A stretch of DNA of 38,247 bases from Bacteroidota bacterium (GCA_016711805.1 JADJSH010000028.1:1-38247), one strand, 5' to 3'. Counted from the stretch's first letter, positions 24,863-33,765 are shown. The notes: generated from the sequence alone by a model not told the origin. Made by a program: numbers and translations.

Positions 24863-25339
24863 ATGAAATCAGTTATTTTTATGTTATGTATCCTATTGAT
24901 AGGAACAAATAGTGCCTTTTCTCAAAAAGGAGGCCGAGGCCACGGTAAAGGAAATGGACATGGCAATGTCAAAAACCAGCGAGGAACGCGAGTTGTTGTT
25001 AAAAGTCATCCTCGCGTTAATAGAGTTGTTGTAAGAAGTAAATATCGTCCTGCTAAAATTGTAGTGTATCATCCGCATTGGCGCCCAAATTATGGCTATC
25101 ATCGCCGTTGGGTATATTTTCCTCGCCATAATTTTTATTGGGATAATTGGAGACAAGGTTATTACTATAGAAATGGAGCTGTTTGGATATTTAATACAAC
25201 GCCTCCGCCAGTAATTATAAATGTTAATTTGGATAAAGAACCCAATTATGAGCTGAAAGAAGGCGATGATGATGTGGATGATGTATATCAAACTAACGAT
25301 GATCATTTAAAAGAATTTAAAACAGATAGTATTAAGTAG
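24863..25339 (+). CDS. Small secreted Gly/His- then Tyr/Trp-rich protein, unknown function
   Basis: 158 residues with signal peptide MKSVIFMLCILLIGTNSAFSQ. Then a basic Gly/His-rich stretch (GGRGHGKGNGHGN), a Val/Arg/Lys-rich part, a Trp/Tyr/His-rich core (YHPHWRPNYGYHRRWVYFPR, FYWDNWRQGYYYR), and an acidic C-terminus (EGDDDVDDVYQTNDD). No family recognised with confidence; metal binding is possible from the His content but not shown. The minus-strand open frame across 24893-25306 is a shadow. The 143 bp before it shows no promoter match. Confidence 0.75.
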   Translation: MKSVIFMLCILLIGTNSAFSQKGGRGHGKGNGHGNVKNQRGTRVVVKSHPRVNRVVVRSKYRPAKIVVYHPHWRPNYGYHRRWVYFPRHNFYWDNWRQGYYYRNGAVWIFNTTPPPVIINVNLDKEPNYELKEGDDDVDDVYQTNDDHLKEFKTDSIK

Positions 25340-25384
25340 CTGTTTTTCAGAAGGATATGCAGTTTGTTGGTTTGTAAATTAATT

Positions 25385-25415
25385 TTTGACAATCCACAAT
25401 AATGTTCTATATTTG
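25385..25415 (+). promoter_or_regulatory. Consensus Bacteroidota promoter of rplS
   Basis: TTTG at 25385-25388, exactly 19 bp, then TATATTTG at 25408-25415. This is a perfect match to TTTG-N19-TAnnTTTG. Transcription should start near 25420, leaving a leader of about 70 nt. Confidence 0.85.
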
Positions 25416-25420
25416 CACTC

Positions 25421-25489
25421 CACTTTTTAGCCTCTGGTTGCACGGTGCAGCGAATGCCAAAAATGATAAATATTAAAAAATAAGAAACA
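25421..25489 (+). ncRNA. Possible L19 autoregulatory leader
   Basis: The ~70 nt between the expected transcription start and the rplS ATG are unusually GC-rich in part (AGCCTCTGGTTGCACGGTGC) and can form small hairpins (TGCA-CGG-TGCA; outer TGG/CCA). Ribosomal-protein leaders that bind their own product are common. The structure is weak by eye and the call is tentative. Confidence 0.35.
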
Positions 25490-25861
25490 ATGAGTTTATT
25501 ATTAGATTACGTAAAAAAACAATTAGCAGCAGAGGTTGCTCATCCAAAGTTTAAAGCTGGTGATACTATTACAGTTCACTACAAAATTAAAGAGGGTGAT
25601 AAAGAGCGTATTCAGCAGTTTTCTGGTGTTGTTATTCAACGCAAAAACGAGCCAGCAACGGCATCTTTCACAGTTCGTAAAATTTCAAATGGAGTAGGTG
25701 TAGAGCGTATCTTCCCAGTATCATCTCCGTTTATTGATAAAATAGAATTAAACAAACAAGGTATTGTTCGTCGTGCTAAAATTTACTATTTACGTACTCG
25801 TACTGGTAAAGCAGCTCGTATCCGCGAGAAAATCCAAAAAAGCACTAAAGTGGCAAAATAA
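25490..25861 (+). CDS. rplS: 50S ribosomal protein L19
   Basis: 123 residues, normal length. Typical L19 wording: HPKFKAGDTITVHYKIKEGD, QQFSGVVIQRKN, FTVRKISNGVGVERIFP, PFIDKIELNKQG, VRRAKIYYLR. It sits at the 30S-50S interface. Here it is a single-gene unit: own consensus promoter, leader and a strong terminator; rpsP, rimM and trmD are not next to it. Confidence 0.97.
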   Translation: MSLLLDYVKKQLAAEVAHPKFKAGDTITVHYKIKEGDKERIQQFSGVVIQRKNEPATASFTVRKISNGVGVERIFPVSSPFIDKIELNKQGIVRRAKIYYLRTRTGKAARIREKIQKSTKVAK

Positions 25862-25877
25862 AAAATTATATAGTATT

Positions 25878-25914
25878 AAAAAACCCTCTCAATATAAAGT
25901 TGAGAGGGTTTTTT
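25878..25914 (+). terminator. Rho-independent terminator of rplS
   Basis: AAAAAACCCTCTCA, a short loop, TGAGAGGGTTTTTT. Near-perfect stem with flanking A and T runs, so it could serve both strands, though murB is read toward it through a further 86 bp. Confidence 0.88.
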
Positions 25915-25931
25915 ATGTAGTATAACTTAAG

Positions 25932-25993
25932 TTGTCAGTTCGAGCGTAGTCGAGAACCTATCGTACGCATCTCGACTACGCTCGATGTGACAT
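25932..25993. repeat. REP-like palindrome between rplS and murB
   Basis: Perfect 16-base inverted arms, TCGAGCGTAGTCGAGA (25940-25955) and TCTCGACTACGCTCGA (25970-25985), around a loop holding a TCGTACG palindrome, with TTGTCA / TGACA outside. The GC content is far above the surroundings. No T run follows, so it is not a standard terminator; similar palindromes are dispersed in many Bacteroidota genomes. Confidence 0.7.
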
Positions 25994-26000
25994 TACCCTT

Positions 26001-27017
26001 TTAAATAATATTCACTTCTCTTTCTAAATCCACGCCAAACTTGGCTTTCACGGTTTGTAATACATGAGTTGAAAGATTATAAATTTCATTTCCTGTTGCA
26101 TTACCGTAATTAACTAACACTAAGGCTTGTAATTTATGTACTCCAGCATCGCCCAAGCGATAACCTTTTAATCCACTTTGTTCAATAAGCCAACCTGCGG
26201 CTAATTTGTAATTCAAATTTTCTAATGGATAAGCCACTAAATTTGGAAATTCATTCTTTAGTCTTTCATAAACACTAGCAGTTACTTCAGGGTTTTTAAA
26301 GAAACTACCTGCATTACCAATTTCTTTAGGATTTGGTAATTTACTACTTCTAATATTGATGACTGCTTGAGAGATTGCTTTAAGGCTTAAATCAGAAATC
26401 TTCATTGCATCCAACTCTTGTTTGATAGCGCCATATTCGATATGAAAGGTTGGTGCTTTAGACAATTGAAAGGTTACTGATGTAATGATGAATTGATTTT
26501 TGAATTTTCGTTTAAAAACACTTTCTCTATAACCAAATTCACATTCTGATTTTGAGAATGTTTTTTGTTCTCCTGTTTGTGTGTGAATGGCTTCTAATTC
26601 ATAAAAGGTGTCTTTAATTTCTACACCGTAAGCACCAATATTTTGCATGGGACTAGCCCCAGTGCAACCTGGTATTAAAGATAAATTTTCTAAGCCTCCA
26701 AAATTTTGCTGAATGCTCCACATCACAAACTCGTGCCACACTTCGCCAGCCGCACATTTTACAAAAACTGAATCAGTTGTTTCTTTAACAATCTCAATCC
26801 CTTTTAAATCATTTTTAATAACCAGTGCATCTACATTTTTGGTGAGTAATAAATTACTTCCTCCACCTAAAATTAAACGCTCATTGCTTTTGTATTCATG
26901 ACTTTGTAATAATTCTTGAATATTTTGAATGGATTGAATAGAAGTAAAGAATTTTGCTTCAGCATCAATACCGAAGGTGTTATATGGTTTAAGAGAAATA
27001 TTTGCCGAAATAGTCAT
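26001..27017 (-). CDS. murB: UDP-N-acetylenolpyruvoylglucosamine reductase
   Basis: 338 residues, like the E. coli type I enzyme. FAD-binding part with NTFGIDAEAKFF, LILGGGSNLLL and LSLIPGCTGASPMQNIGAYG; then the YRESVFK loop with the type I tyrosine region; then GNAGSFFKNPEV with the catalytic serine and a C-terminal LAAGWLIEQSGLKGYRLGDAGVH. It uses NADPH to reduce the enolpyruvyl group in making UDP-MurNAc, a cytosolic step of peptidoglycan synthesis. Separated from the next upstream gene by a terminator, so it has its own transcript. Confidence 0.96.
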   Translation of the reverse strand: MTISANISLKPYNTFGIDAEAKFFTSIQSIQNIQELLQSHEYKSNERLILGGGSNLLLTKNVDALVIKNDLKGIEIVKETTDSVFVKCAAGEVWHEFVMWSIQQNFGGLENLSLIPGCTGASPMQNIGAYGVEIKDTFYELEAIHTQTGEQKTFSKSECEFGYRESVFKRKFKNQFIITSVTFQLSKAPTFHIEYGAIKQELDAMKISDLSLKAISQAVINIRSSKLPNPKEIGNAGSFFKNPEVTASVYERLKNEFPNLVAYPLENLNYKLAAGWLIEQSGLKGYRLGDAGVHKLQALVLVNYGNATGNEIYNLSTHVLQTVKAKFGVDLEREVNII

Positions 27018-27030
27018 AGCTTAAAATTAA

Positions 27031-27060
27031 AAAAAGCCTCACGAGGAGGCTTTTATTTTT
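27031..27060 (-). terminator. Rho-independent terminator of the bacilliredoxin gene
   Basis: On the minus strand AAAAGCCTCCTCGTGAGGCT followed by a T run; lies between the stop of the bacilliredoxin gene (27099) and the murB start. Confidence 0.75.
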
Positions 27061-27098
27061 TTAGGACTTTTTAAAAATCAATTGTTTGCAATTTGAGT

Positions 27099-27509
27099 TT
27101 AGCAAAACTCGTCGTAAACCATTTTTAAGTGTTCAGCAATCATGGCAGCTGTTCTTCCTTCAATATTGTGGCGCTCAACAAAATGAACTAACTCACCATT
27201 TTTAAACAAAGCAATTGCTGGTGATGATGGTGGATACGGAGCAAAATGTTGACGAGCTTGGTTAACAGCATCTCCATCAAATCCTGCAAATACAGTCGTT
27301 AATTTGGATGGTTTTTTGCCATTATCTAAACTTAATTTAACGCCTGGGCGGCAAGCTCCTGCAGCACAGCCACAAACAGAGTTAACTACCATTAATACAG
27401 TTCCTTCTGTTTTTAAAGCGTTTTCAACGCTATCAGGAGTTCTTAAATCTTCAAATCCAACAGCAGTTAATTCTGCTTTCATGGGGGTTACTAGTGCTTC
27501 TGGATACAT
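27099..27509 (-). CDS. BrxA/BrxB-family bacilliredoxin (YphP-like)
   Basis: 136 residues. Family wording throughout: MYPEALVTPMKAELTAVGFE, VLMVVNSVCGCAAGACRPG with the redox motif Cys46-Gly-Cys48 and a further Cys53, FAGFDGDAVNQAR, FAPYPPSSPAIALFKNGE and HNIEGRTAAMIAEHL. In Firmicutes such proteins remove bacillithiol from mixed disulfides; many Bacteroidota also carry them, though whether this host makes bacillithiol is not shown here. A minus-strand TACATTTG at 27550-27557 is a likely -7 promoter element, about 40 bp before the ATG. Confidence 0.92.
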   Translation of the reverse strand: MYPEALVTPMKAELTAVGFEDLRTPDSVENALKTEGTVLMVVNSVCGCAAGACRPGVKLSLDNGKKPSKLTTVFAGFDGDAVNQARQHFAPYPPSSPAIALFKNGELVHFVERHNIEGRTAAMIAEHLKMVYDEFC

Positions 27510-27625
27510 ATCTTTTATCTTTTTAAATGAATAATTGGTTAATAGACTACAAATGTAGTTATCAAAGCTTAGTTTAGCTATTAAATTATGCTAAAAATGA
27601 TGATAGGGTTGTAATATAAAAAAGG

Positions 27626-28090
27626 CTAATTATGAGTCAGCTTGTAGTAATTTTCGCTGGCCATTAAAGACTTTTCTTTCTTATTTACAGTTAATATTGC
27701 CACTGGATAATCTGCTAAATCTTGTTTTAAAGATTCAGAGACTTTAGCTAATTCAATTTGTAACTCAAAAGGTTCCTCTACTAATTCTCTTAAGCCAGAA
27801 GGGATTTGAGTATCAACAATGACTAATTTATTGTTGTAAGTTGCTTTTTTGAAGACGATGGAATACAATTTTCCGCTTTCAAGAGATAGAGTGACGGCTT
27901 TTGATTTTTTACTAAAAACCGAATCTTTTAAATTTCCGTCGCTGTAGATAAGAATGGTGTAATCACCAACGGCTTTGTCTTCTACTAATGCAGAGGCATT
28001 TATTTCTAAAACTTTTATCTGAGCTTTAAAGCTCAATGTTAATATGATAAATGAAAAAGTGGAAAGAACTCTAAGTAATGGTGTTTGCAT
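27626..28090 (-). CDS. Small secreted protein of unknown function
   Basis: 154 residues with a signal peptide (MQTPLLRVLSTFSFIILTLSFKAQ). The mature part looks like a single beta-sandwich of the carboxypeptidase-regulatory type: VGDYTILIYSDGNLKDSVF, KAVTLSLESGKLYSIVFKK, NNKLVIVDTQIP, then PFELQIELAK. The C-terminal tail is helical and Lys-rich. No family was recognised. It is read in the same direction as the helix-hairpin-helix barrel gene upstream, 77 bp away. Confidence 0.7.
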   Translation of the reverse strand: MQTPLLRVLSTFSFIILTLSFKAQIKVLEINASALVEDKAVGDYTILIYSDGNLKDSVFSKKSKAVTLSLESGKLYSIVFKKATYNNKLVIVDTQIPSGLRELVEEPFELQIELAKVSESLKQDLADYPVAILTVNKKEKSLMASENYYKLTHN

Positions 28091-28167
28091 ATAGTCTTAT
28101 TTTTTGTTTAACCAACTTCGATTTATACGAGTTAATGACCGATAAGGTTGCAAAAAAGTCAGATAAA

Positions 28168-30315
28168 TTAAAACTTAAACCTAGCCTGAAGCTTTAGTTC
28201 TGTTTTATGATTACTATCAATTTGGTTTAAACTACCAACAGATTGTACCTGTTGGTTATCATAAAGGGTTTGCGCCACACGAACCCAGATTTCAAAGTTG
28301 CGTGTAATGTCCCAATTTACCATAAAGTAGGCTCTTTGTCCTTTATAATACAAAGCAGGAACCGAATAGCCATAAAGTACATCGTTTTCATAAACATACA
28401 CACGGCTATCATAACTTTTAGTGTCAAAAATGGCATAACGCAAGGTAAAGGTAAAAGGGAACTTCATTTTTTTATAAATCAAATCTTGAGCAAAAGCTAC
28501 ACCTTCTTCATTGGCTTGTTGCGCATGATCTACCTGTGTATATTCGATACGAGATTTAAGTTTAATGTCTGGAGAAATCTGTACTGATAAATTATAACGG
28601 TAGTTATATTGAGCGTAAGGCACTAAATAATCATAGGCATTATCAATGGTATTGTTTTCATATTTGGTGCGGTGACGAAATCTGAAATACATATCAATTT
28701 TTTTAGTTGGCGTATAGTTTAACTGTGTAAAAATATCTCTTCCAATAGAAGGAGCACTTTTGCTAGATTGCAACCATCCAAATTTATATTGATCTAGGTA
28801 TACTGAAAACGTTAAGGATTTAAATAATTTGGCCTCCATTCCTATATAAATACTTTTTTCATTTTGAGGTAAGGTGTTTTCTGAAATGGCATTACCGTAA
28901 AGATTTTGAAAGTTCTTTTCAAAATTACGGTAGTGTGCAATAAAGGTTAGTTTTGGGTCGAGTGCTAAAATTAATCCTTGGCAAAATGCTTTTCCTCCGT
29001 TGGCACTCATCGAGTATTCTCCAAAAAAGTTGGCGTTTCTAAACACATAGTTATAATCTAAACCACCCACAAAATTGCTTTTACCTTGAAAATCAAATTG
29101 GTTATAAAGTGATGGAGTCTTCACTAACTCAGCACTTAAATTCATGTTTTGAACGGTAGCACCAATGTGCAAACTTCGATGATTGTAAGCCACGTTACCT
29201 CCAAAAATAGTTTGTTCAATAGAGCCTTTATCTTGCATTAAAGAGTTGGTATTATGCAAACCACTGATCTCTAAACTACTAATGCCAACCACATCAATTT
29301 CTCCGCTATCTAAAGTATCGGCAATGGTAGCATTAGCATCAATTTTTTTGTAAGATGCTAAGCCTGTTACTTCAAATCGTTTTAATTTAAAAGTTCCGGC
29401 AACTCCCCTAAAAAAACGATTTTCATCAAACGAACGATATGGTTTAATACCAGCGCCGTATCTTTTAATACCCATTGGAGATGCAGATTTACCAAAGGCA
29501 AATCCTTGCCATAATGTTAAACCCTGACCAAAAGTAGCTTGATAATCACCAATCACTAATGTCTTAATGAACTTAATGTTTCTAATAGCAATATGCCCTG
29601 TGTAAAAATCAAAACCCTTGGTTTGTCTGTATTCTGCTCGTTTTTGATTGGTACCATCATTTAATGGAATGCTATCAATTTTGTTTCCGCCAATTCTAAA
29701 TTCTTCGCCAGCATCTTTTTCTCCAGCAATAGCAAATGATACGTTGTTATTGTATTGAAACGTATATCGAGCAAATATTCTATCGGCACTACCTAAGTAA
29801 TAACCATTTGGCTTCGCATTTCTTAAACTATCATTCAATCCGTAACCTAATTGCGGTTCAAGAATGCGCTGATAACGAGTTACAAATTCATGCTTGCCAT
29901 CCTTAAACATTTCTTTAGCGCTAAAGTGTGCCGAATTAAAATTATCGCTCACGTATACAAAAGGCAATATTTTTTTAATACTTGCTAAATCAAAACCATC
30001 TACACTTTGTAACTCATAGATATTAATCAAATTACCATTTTTAGCAAGATGCTTCATTAAGCTATTAATTTGAATGTCGTTTAGCAGTTGTAGCTCTTCC
30101 AGTTCTTCGCGTTTGGCTCTGTTTAAATTAATAGGATGTTTTTTATAATATACCCAATTATCGGTTAAGCTCGATAAATCGCCATCTTCGGCTTGCAATT
30201 GTTCGGATAGTATTTCAATATTTTGATTAAGACTTTCATCAACCTGCTCATTATTTTTGTTATTAATACTATCGTTTTGAGCATAGGATGGTGTAATGCC
30301 AAGGCACAATAGCAA
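28168..30315 (-). CDS. Helix-hairpin-helix / outer-membrane beta-barrel protein
   Basis: 715 residues from a TTG at 30315; signal peptide ending SYAQ. After an acidic stretch come two ComEA-like helix-hairpin-helix units (about 55-120): INLNRAKREELEELQLLNDI and LQSVDGFDLASIKKILP. The remainder is a long barrel with alternating aromatic strands, ending LKLQARFKF. Such HHH-plus-barrel proteins are common in Bacteroidota; role unknown, DNA-uptake and secretion links have been guessed. No ATG exists in frame between the upstream stop and the signal peptide; the TTG leaves a rather short, uncharged n-region, so a rarer start (ATC/ATA) farther up, giving KLTAHIF..., is possible. It lies 34 bp after the PorQ-like gene. 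Confidence 0.8.
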   Translation of the reverse strand: MLLCLGITPSYAQNDSINNKNNEQVDESLNQNIEILSEQLQAEDGDLSSLTDNWVYYKKHPINLNRAKREELEELQLLNDIQINSLMKHLAKNGNLINIYELQSVDGFDLASIKKILPFVYVSDNFNSAHFSAKEMFKDGKHEFVTRYQRILEPQLGYGLNDSLRNAKPNGYYLGSADRIFARYTFQYNNNVSFAIAGEKDAGEEFRIGGNKIDSIPLNDGTNQKRAEYRQTKGFDFYTGHIAIRNIKFIKTLVIGDYQATFGQGLTLWQGFAFGKSASPMGIKRYGAGIKPYRSFDENRFFRGVAGTFKLKRFEVTGLASYKKIDANATIADTLDSGEIDVVGISSLEISGLHNTNSLMQDKGSIEQTIFGGNVAYNHRSLHIGATVQNMNLSAELVKTPSLYNQFDFQGKSNFVGGLDYNYVFRNANFFGEYSMSANGGKAFCQGLILALDPKLTFIAHYRNFEKNFQNLYGNAISENTLPQNEKSIYIGMEAKLFKSLTFSVYLDQYKFGWLQSSKSAPSIGRDIFTQLNYTPTKKIDMYFRFRHRTKYENNTIDNAYDYLVPYAQYNYRYNLSVQISPDIKLKSRIEYTQVDHAQQANEEGVAFAQDLIYKKMKFPFTFTLRYAIFDTKSYDSRVYVYENDVLYGYSVPALYYKGQRAYFMVNWDITRNFEIWVRVAQTLYDNQQVQSVGSLNQIDSNHKTELKLQARFKF

Positions 30316-30349
30316 GCAAATAAATATGTGAGCGGTTAATTTGATAAGA

Positions 30350-31207
30350 CTAGAGTTTTTCTGCTTCTTCGGTTGTATTTAATTTTTTAGTTTTATCCTT
30401 ACCAAAGGCATAGCTTAATCCAATTTGTGGCGAAAACCCTAATACATTATGATAAGCAGTGCTCATGTCTATTTTAAAACCATTATAATTTACGCCTAAA
30501 CCAAAAGCGGCTTGAGTAGGGTAGGACGAACCGCCAACTCGTAAATAAATTAGTGAAGACGGATTGTATTCGATTCCACCTTTGATATTGATTTTTTGTG
30601 CAGAAGTTTTTTCGGCCTCAGCCACAATAAATACCTTTTTAGAAAAAACGTATTGAGCCCCAAATTTAAAAATGGTTGGAATTTTCTCGTTATTATAATT
30701 GGTGATTTTAGCTCTAAATGGATTATAAATATGAGTGGCAATAGTCATTTGCGGTAAAATTTTGGCGGTTAATCCAACCGACCCACTCACCGCATGTGCT
30801 TGCCCATAAATATCAGCAATTCGGGTATTCATATAATCAATCCCCACACCCACAGCCACATTTTCGCTTAGCTTCATACCATAGCTTAAGGTAGCTTGCG
30901 ATTCGCGGTAAAGGTTATAACCCATCGAAGAATAGCTTAATCCAAAAGTCCCTTTTTTAATAGGAGCCGCTACAGCAAAGCCCGACTGACTCAATTCCTT
31001 CACAAAAAAACGGTTCTCGTAAAAAGCACCAACTTCTGTTTTTCTAACAAAAGCTAAACTACCTTGGTTATTACGAGCGCTCCACACATCAAATAGGGTA
31101 GACGAGGCATGACCTAAAGCAGCCGAACGAACTCCAATTGGTCCTTCGCCATTTGACGATAGAATGCAAATTGGTAAAAATATAAGGATCAGTAAAAATG
31201 ACTTCAT
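30350..31207 (-). CDS. PorQ/PorV-like outer-membrane beta-barrel protein
   Basis: 285 residues from ATG 31207 (MKSFLLILIFLPICILSSNG), chosen over an in-frame start at 31258 because the signal peptide fits. Mature start GPIGVRSAALGHASSTLFDVWSARNNQGSLAF is the PorV/PorQ pattern (early Ala-Leu-Gly, then a Trp-Asn-like NPA/NQG turn). Then FadL-like barrel strands (FGLSYSSMGYNLYRE, VAVGVGIDYMNTRIADIYG, IATHIYNPFRAKI) and a charged Lys/Glu tail. Family members act in or beside the type IX secretion system. Divergent from the PorE-like gene at 31423. Confidence 0.7.
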   Translation of the reverse strand: MKSFLLILIFLPICILSSNGEGPIGVRSAALGHASSTLFDVWSARNNQGSLAFVRKTEVGAFYENRFFVKELSQSGFAVAAPIKKGTFGLSYSSMGYNLYRESQATLSYGMKLSENVAVGVGIDYMNTRIADIYGQAHAVSGSVGLTAKILPQMTIATHIYNPFRAKITNYNNEKIPTIFKFGAQYVFSKKVFIVAEAEKTSAQKINIKGGIEYNPSSLIYLRVGGSSYPTQAAFGLGVNYNGFKIDMSTAYHNVLGFSPQIGLSYAFGKDKTKKLNTTEEAEKL

Positions 31208-31366
31208 ATAACCAAATATAAATAAACTTCTTTTATGTTTATGTATCAAGGTTAACATTTAACTAAAACTTAATAACCTATTGTTAATTCATTAATTGTG
31301 TTTAGGTATAACTTTAATTTATCTCTTAAAAATACTCAATATCAGTTGGTTACAATAAATAAAAAT

Positions 31367-31397
31367 TATGCGTATATAATAAAAACTATTATATTTG
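31367..31397 (+). promoter_or_regulatory. Putative promoter of the PorE-like gene
   Basis: TATG at 31367-31370 (TTTG with one change), 19 bp, then TATATTTG at 31390-31397. Leader to the ATG at 31423 would be about 20 nt. Confidence 0.55.
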
Positions 31398-31422
31398 AAT
31401 TATTAGTTGTCAAAATTTATTT

Positions 31423-33696
31423 ATGAAGAAATCATTACTATTTATTTTACTGTTAGTTTGCTGCAATATATTATTTGCCCAAGGTGGTAAAAGTACATAC
31501 CGCGAGAAGTTTATCGAAGGAAATCATCTAATGATCGAAAAAAACTATTCGTTAGCGCTATTAAATTTTAAAGAAGCGTACTTAATAGATTCATCGTCGG
31601 CTAACATCCACTATAAATTAGGAATTTGTTATTTAAATTCTGGTTCTCAAAAACATAAAGCCGTTTATCATTTAGAAAAGGCGGTACAAAACACTACTCA
31701 CGATTACTCGGAAGAAGATCCAACACAAAAAAAAGCATCAGAGTTTGCTTATTATTATCTAGGTGAAGCCTATCGTTTGAATTATAATTTTATTGCGTCG
31801 TTTGTTAATTTCAATAAATTTAAGGAAATGGTAGGAAGCAGAAATGCTGAACTTGCTGCCGACATAGATAAACAGTTGTTAACTAATACAAACGCTCAAG
31901 AGTTTACAAAAGATACGACAAAGGTTGTTATTGTGAGTTTAGGAGATAGCATAAATTCGCCGTACCCAGATTATAGTCCTGTAATTTCTGCTGATGAATC
32001 TACAATCATTTTTTCTTCTCGCAGAACAGGTAGTACTGGTGGCGACGAAGTAACTGATGAAGGCTTGTATATGGAAGATATATACGTAAGTCACAAAAAG
32101 AGCGATGGTACCTGGTCTACTGCTAAATCAATAGGATCAAATATTAATACTTGGGCTAACGAATCTAATATTGGTATTTCTCCTGATGGACAAACGTTAT
32201 TTGTGTATAGAGATGTTAATGGTGGAGATATTTTTTATAGTAAGTTGGATGGAGATATTTGGACGGGGTTAACTCCAATAAGTGCTAATATTAATTCGCC
32301 AGCTTTCGAATCAAACGCTTCTATTTCGGTTGATGGGAATACCTTTTATTTTGTGAGCGATAGAAAAGAAGGAAGTTATGGTGGACGAGATGTTTGGAGT
32401 AGTGTGAAGTTACCTAACGGAGAATGGAGTTTACCTACTAATTTAGGACCAACTATTAACACTGCTGCTGATGAAGAAGCACCGTTTATTCATCCTGATG
32501 GAGTAACCATGTTTTTTAGTTCAAAAGGCCATAAAAATATGGGTGGCTTTGATATTTTTAAAACTACTAAAAATGCGGATGGCAAATGGAGCGAACCAGA
32601 AAATTTAAGAGCTCCGATCAATACACCTGATGATGATATTTTTTATTCTCAATCTCCAGACGGAAAGCGCGGCTATTTTTCTTCTATCAGAAAAGGAAAC
32701 TTTGGAGACAAAGATATTTATAGAATAGATTTTGAACGTTCGATGTCGGAACCATTAACTTTATTAAAAGGAATTTTAACTTTTAATGGTACCAATAAAA
32801 TGCCATCAAATGTAAAGATTATTGTAACCGAAGAAGGAACCAATCATTTAGTACAAGATATCAAGCCAAACGAATTAACTGGACGATACATTATGATTTT
32901 GGCGCCAGGCATAGAAGGGAAGACATACAATATTAGTTTTGAAGCCGATGGTTATCAACCATTAGCAGTATCAATTGTTATTCCACCGAACTCTTCTTAT
33001 CAAGAATTGAGTAAAGAGTTTATGCTGCAAATGGTAAATCTTGAAAGTAAAACTTTAGGAACAATGGGCGTAAAAGGTGTTGTGCGAAATAAAGAAGGTA
33101 AATCCATACCAGGTACAACCATTAACGTAAAAGATAATTTAACAGGCAAATTATTAGAAACGTTCTTCACAACGGCTGATTCGGGATCGTATTATTTTAT
33201 CGTAAATCGCGGACAAAACTATAATATTTCATACGAAGCTAAGGGCTATTTATTTCATTCTGAAAACATTAATGTTCCTAAAGTAGCCGAATTTTCTACT
33301 CTGCAAAAAGATGTGATTTTAGATAAAGTAGAAGTGGGTTCTAAAATAGTCTTAAATAATATTTTCTTCGATTCTAATAAATCTATTTTGCGTAAAGAAT
33401 CTAACGTGGAAATTACTGAATTAGTAAAATTAATGAAAGAGTATCCAGAATTAGTAATTGAGGTATCTGGGCATACCGATAGTAAAGGAAACGATGAGGC
33501 TAATATGAAATTATCGCAAGCGCGTTCGCAAGCGGTTGTAAATGCTATTGTTAAAAAAGGCATTGATAAAACAAAATTGATTGCCAAAGGTTATGGCGAA
33601 ACTGCTCCAATTGCTCCTAATGCTTTACCAAACGGTAAACCTGATGTAAAAGGTATGCAACAAAACCGTAGGGTAGAGATGAAGATTGTGAAGTAA
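31423..33696 (+). CDS. PorE-like TPR / beta-propeller / OmpA-domain lipoprotein-like or periplasmic protein
   Basis: 757 residues. Signal peptide MKKSLLFILLLVCCNILFAQ. TPR repeats at about 25-130 (YSLALLNFKEAYLIDSSSAN), PD40-type propeller at about 185-450 (SPVISADESTIIFSSRRTG, ISPDGQTLFVY, SISVDGNTFYFVSDR, IHPDGVTMFFSSKG), two carboxypeptidase-regulatory-like domains (about 460-640; GVVRNKEGKSIPGTTI) and a C-terminal OmpA peptidoglycan-binding domain (IFFDSNKSILR, VSGHTDSKG, QNRRVEMK). Order and size match PorE of the type IX secretion system, but Bacteroidota carry many such proteins, so the name is withheld. It would tie peptidoglycan to the outer membrane. Confidence 0.85.
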   Translation: MKKSLLFILLLVCCNILFAQGGKSTYREKFIEGNHLMIEKNYSLALLNFKEAYLIDSSSANIHYKLGICYLNSGSQKHKAVYHLEKAVQNTTHDYSEEDPTQKKASEFAYYYLGEAYRLNYNFIASFVNFNKFKEMVGSRNAELAADIDKQLLTNTNAQEFTKDTTKVVIVSLGDSINSPYPDYSPVISADESTIIFSSRRTGSTGGDEVTDEGLYMEDIYVSHKKSDGTWSTAKSIGSNINTWANESNIGISPDGQTLFVYRDVNGGDIFYSKLDGDIWTGLTPISANINSPAFESNASISVDGNTFYFVSDRKEGSYGGRDVWSSVKLPNGEWSLPTNLGPTINTAADEEAPFIHPDGVTMFFSSKGHKNMGGFDIFKTTKNADGKWSEPENLRAPINTPDDDIFYSQSPDGKRGYFSSIRKGNFGDKDIYRIDFERSMSEPLTLLKGILTFNGTNKMPSNVKIIVTEEGTNHLVQDIKPNELTGRYIMILAPGIEGKTYNISFEADGYQPLAVSIVIPPNSSYQELSKEFMLQMVNLESKTLGTMGVKGVVRNKEGKSIPGTTINVKDNLTGKLLETFFTTADSGSYYFIVNRGQNYNISYEAKGYLFHSENINVPKVAEFSTLQKDVILDKVEVGSKIVLNNIFFDSNKSILRKESNVEITELVKLMKEYPELVIEVSGHTDSKGNDEANMKLSQARSQAVVNAIVKKGIDKTKLIAKGYGETAPIAPNALPNGKPDVKGMQQNRRVEMKIVK

Positions 33697-33765
33697 TAAT
33701 TGGAAATGATTTTAAGTCGCTTTCAACTAACTAGGTGATGTGCAGGAACGTTTTATAATAATTGG

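Noticed and set aside
24893..25306. Minus-strand open frame of 137 codons
   Set aside because: Antisense to the 24863-25339 gene, whose signal peptide and composition are convincing.
31191..31207. TATATTTG just before the PorQ-like start as its promoter
   Set aside because: No TTTG at the proper distance and almost no leader; kept only as a coincidence in AT-rich DNA.
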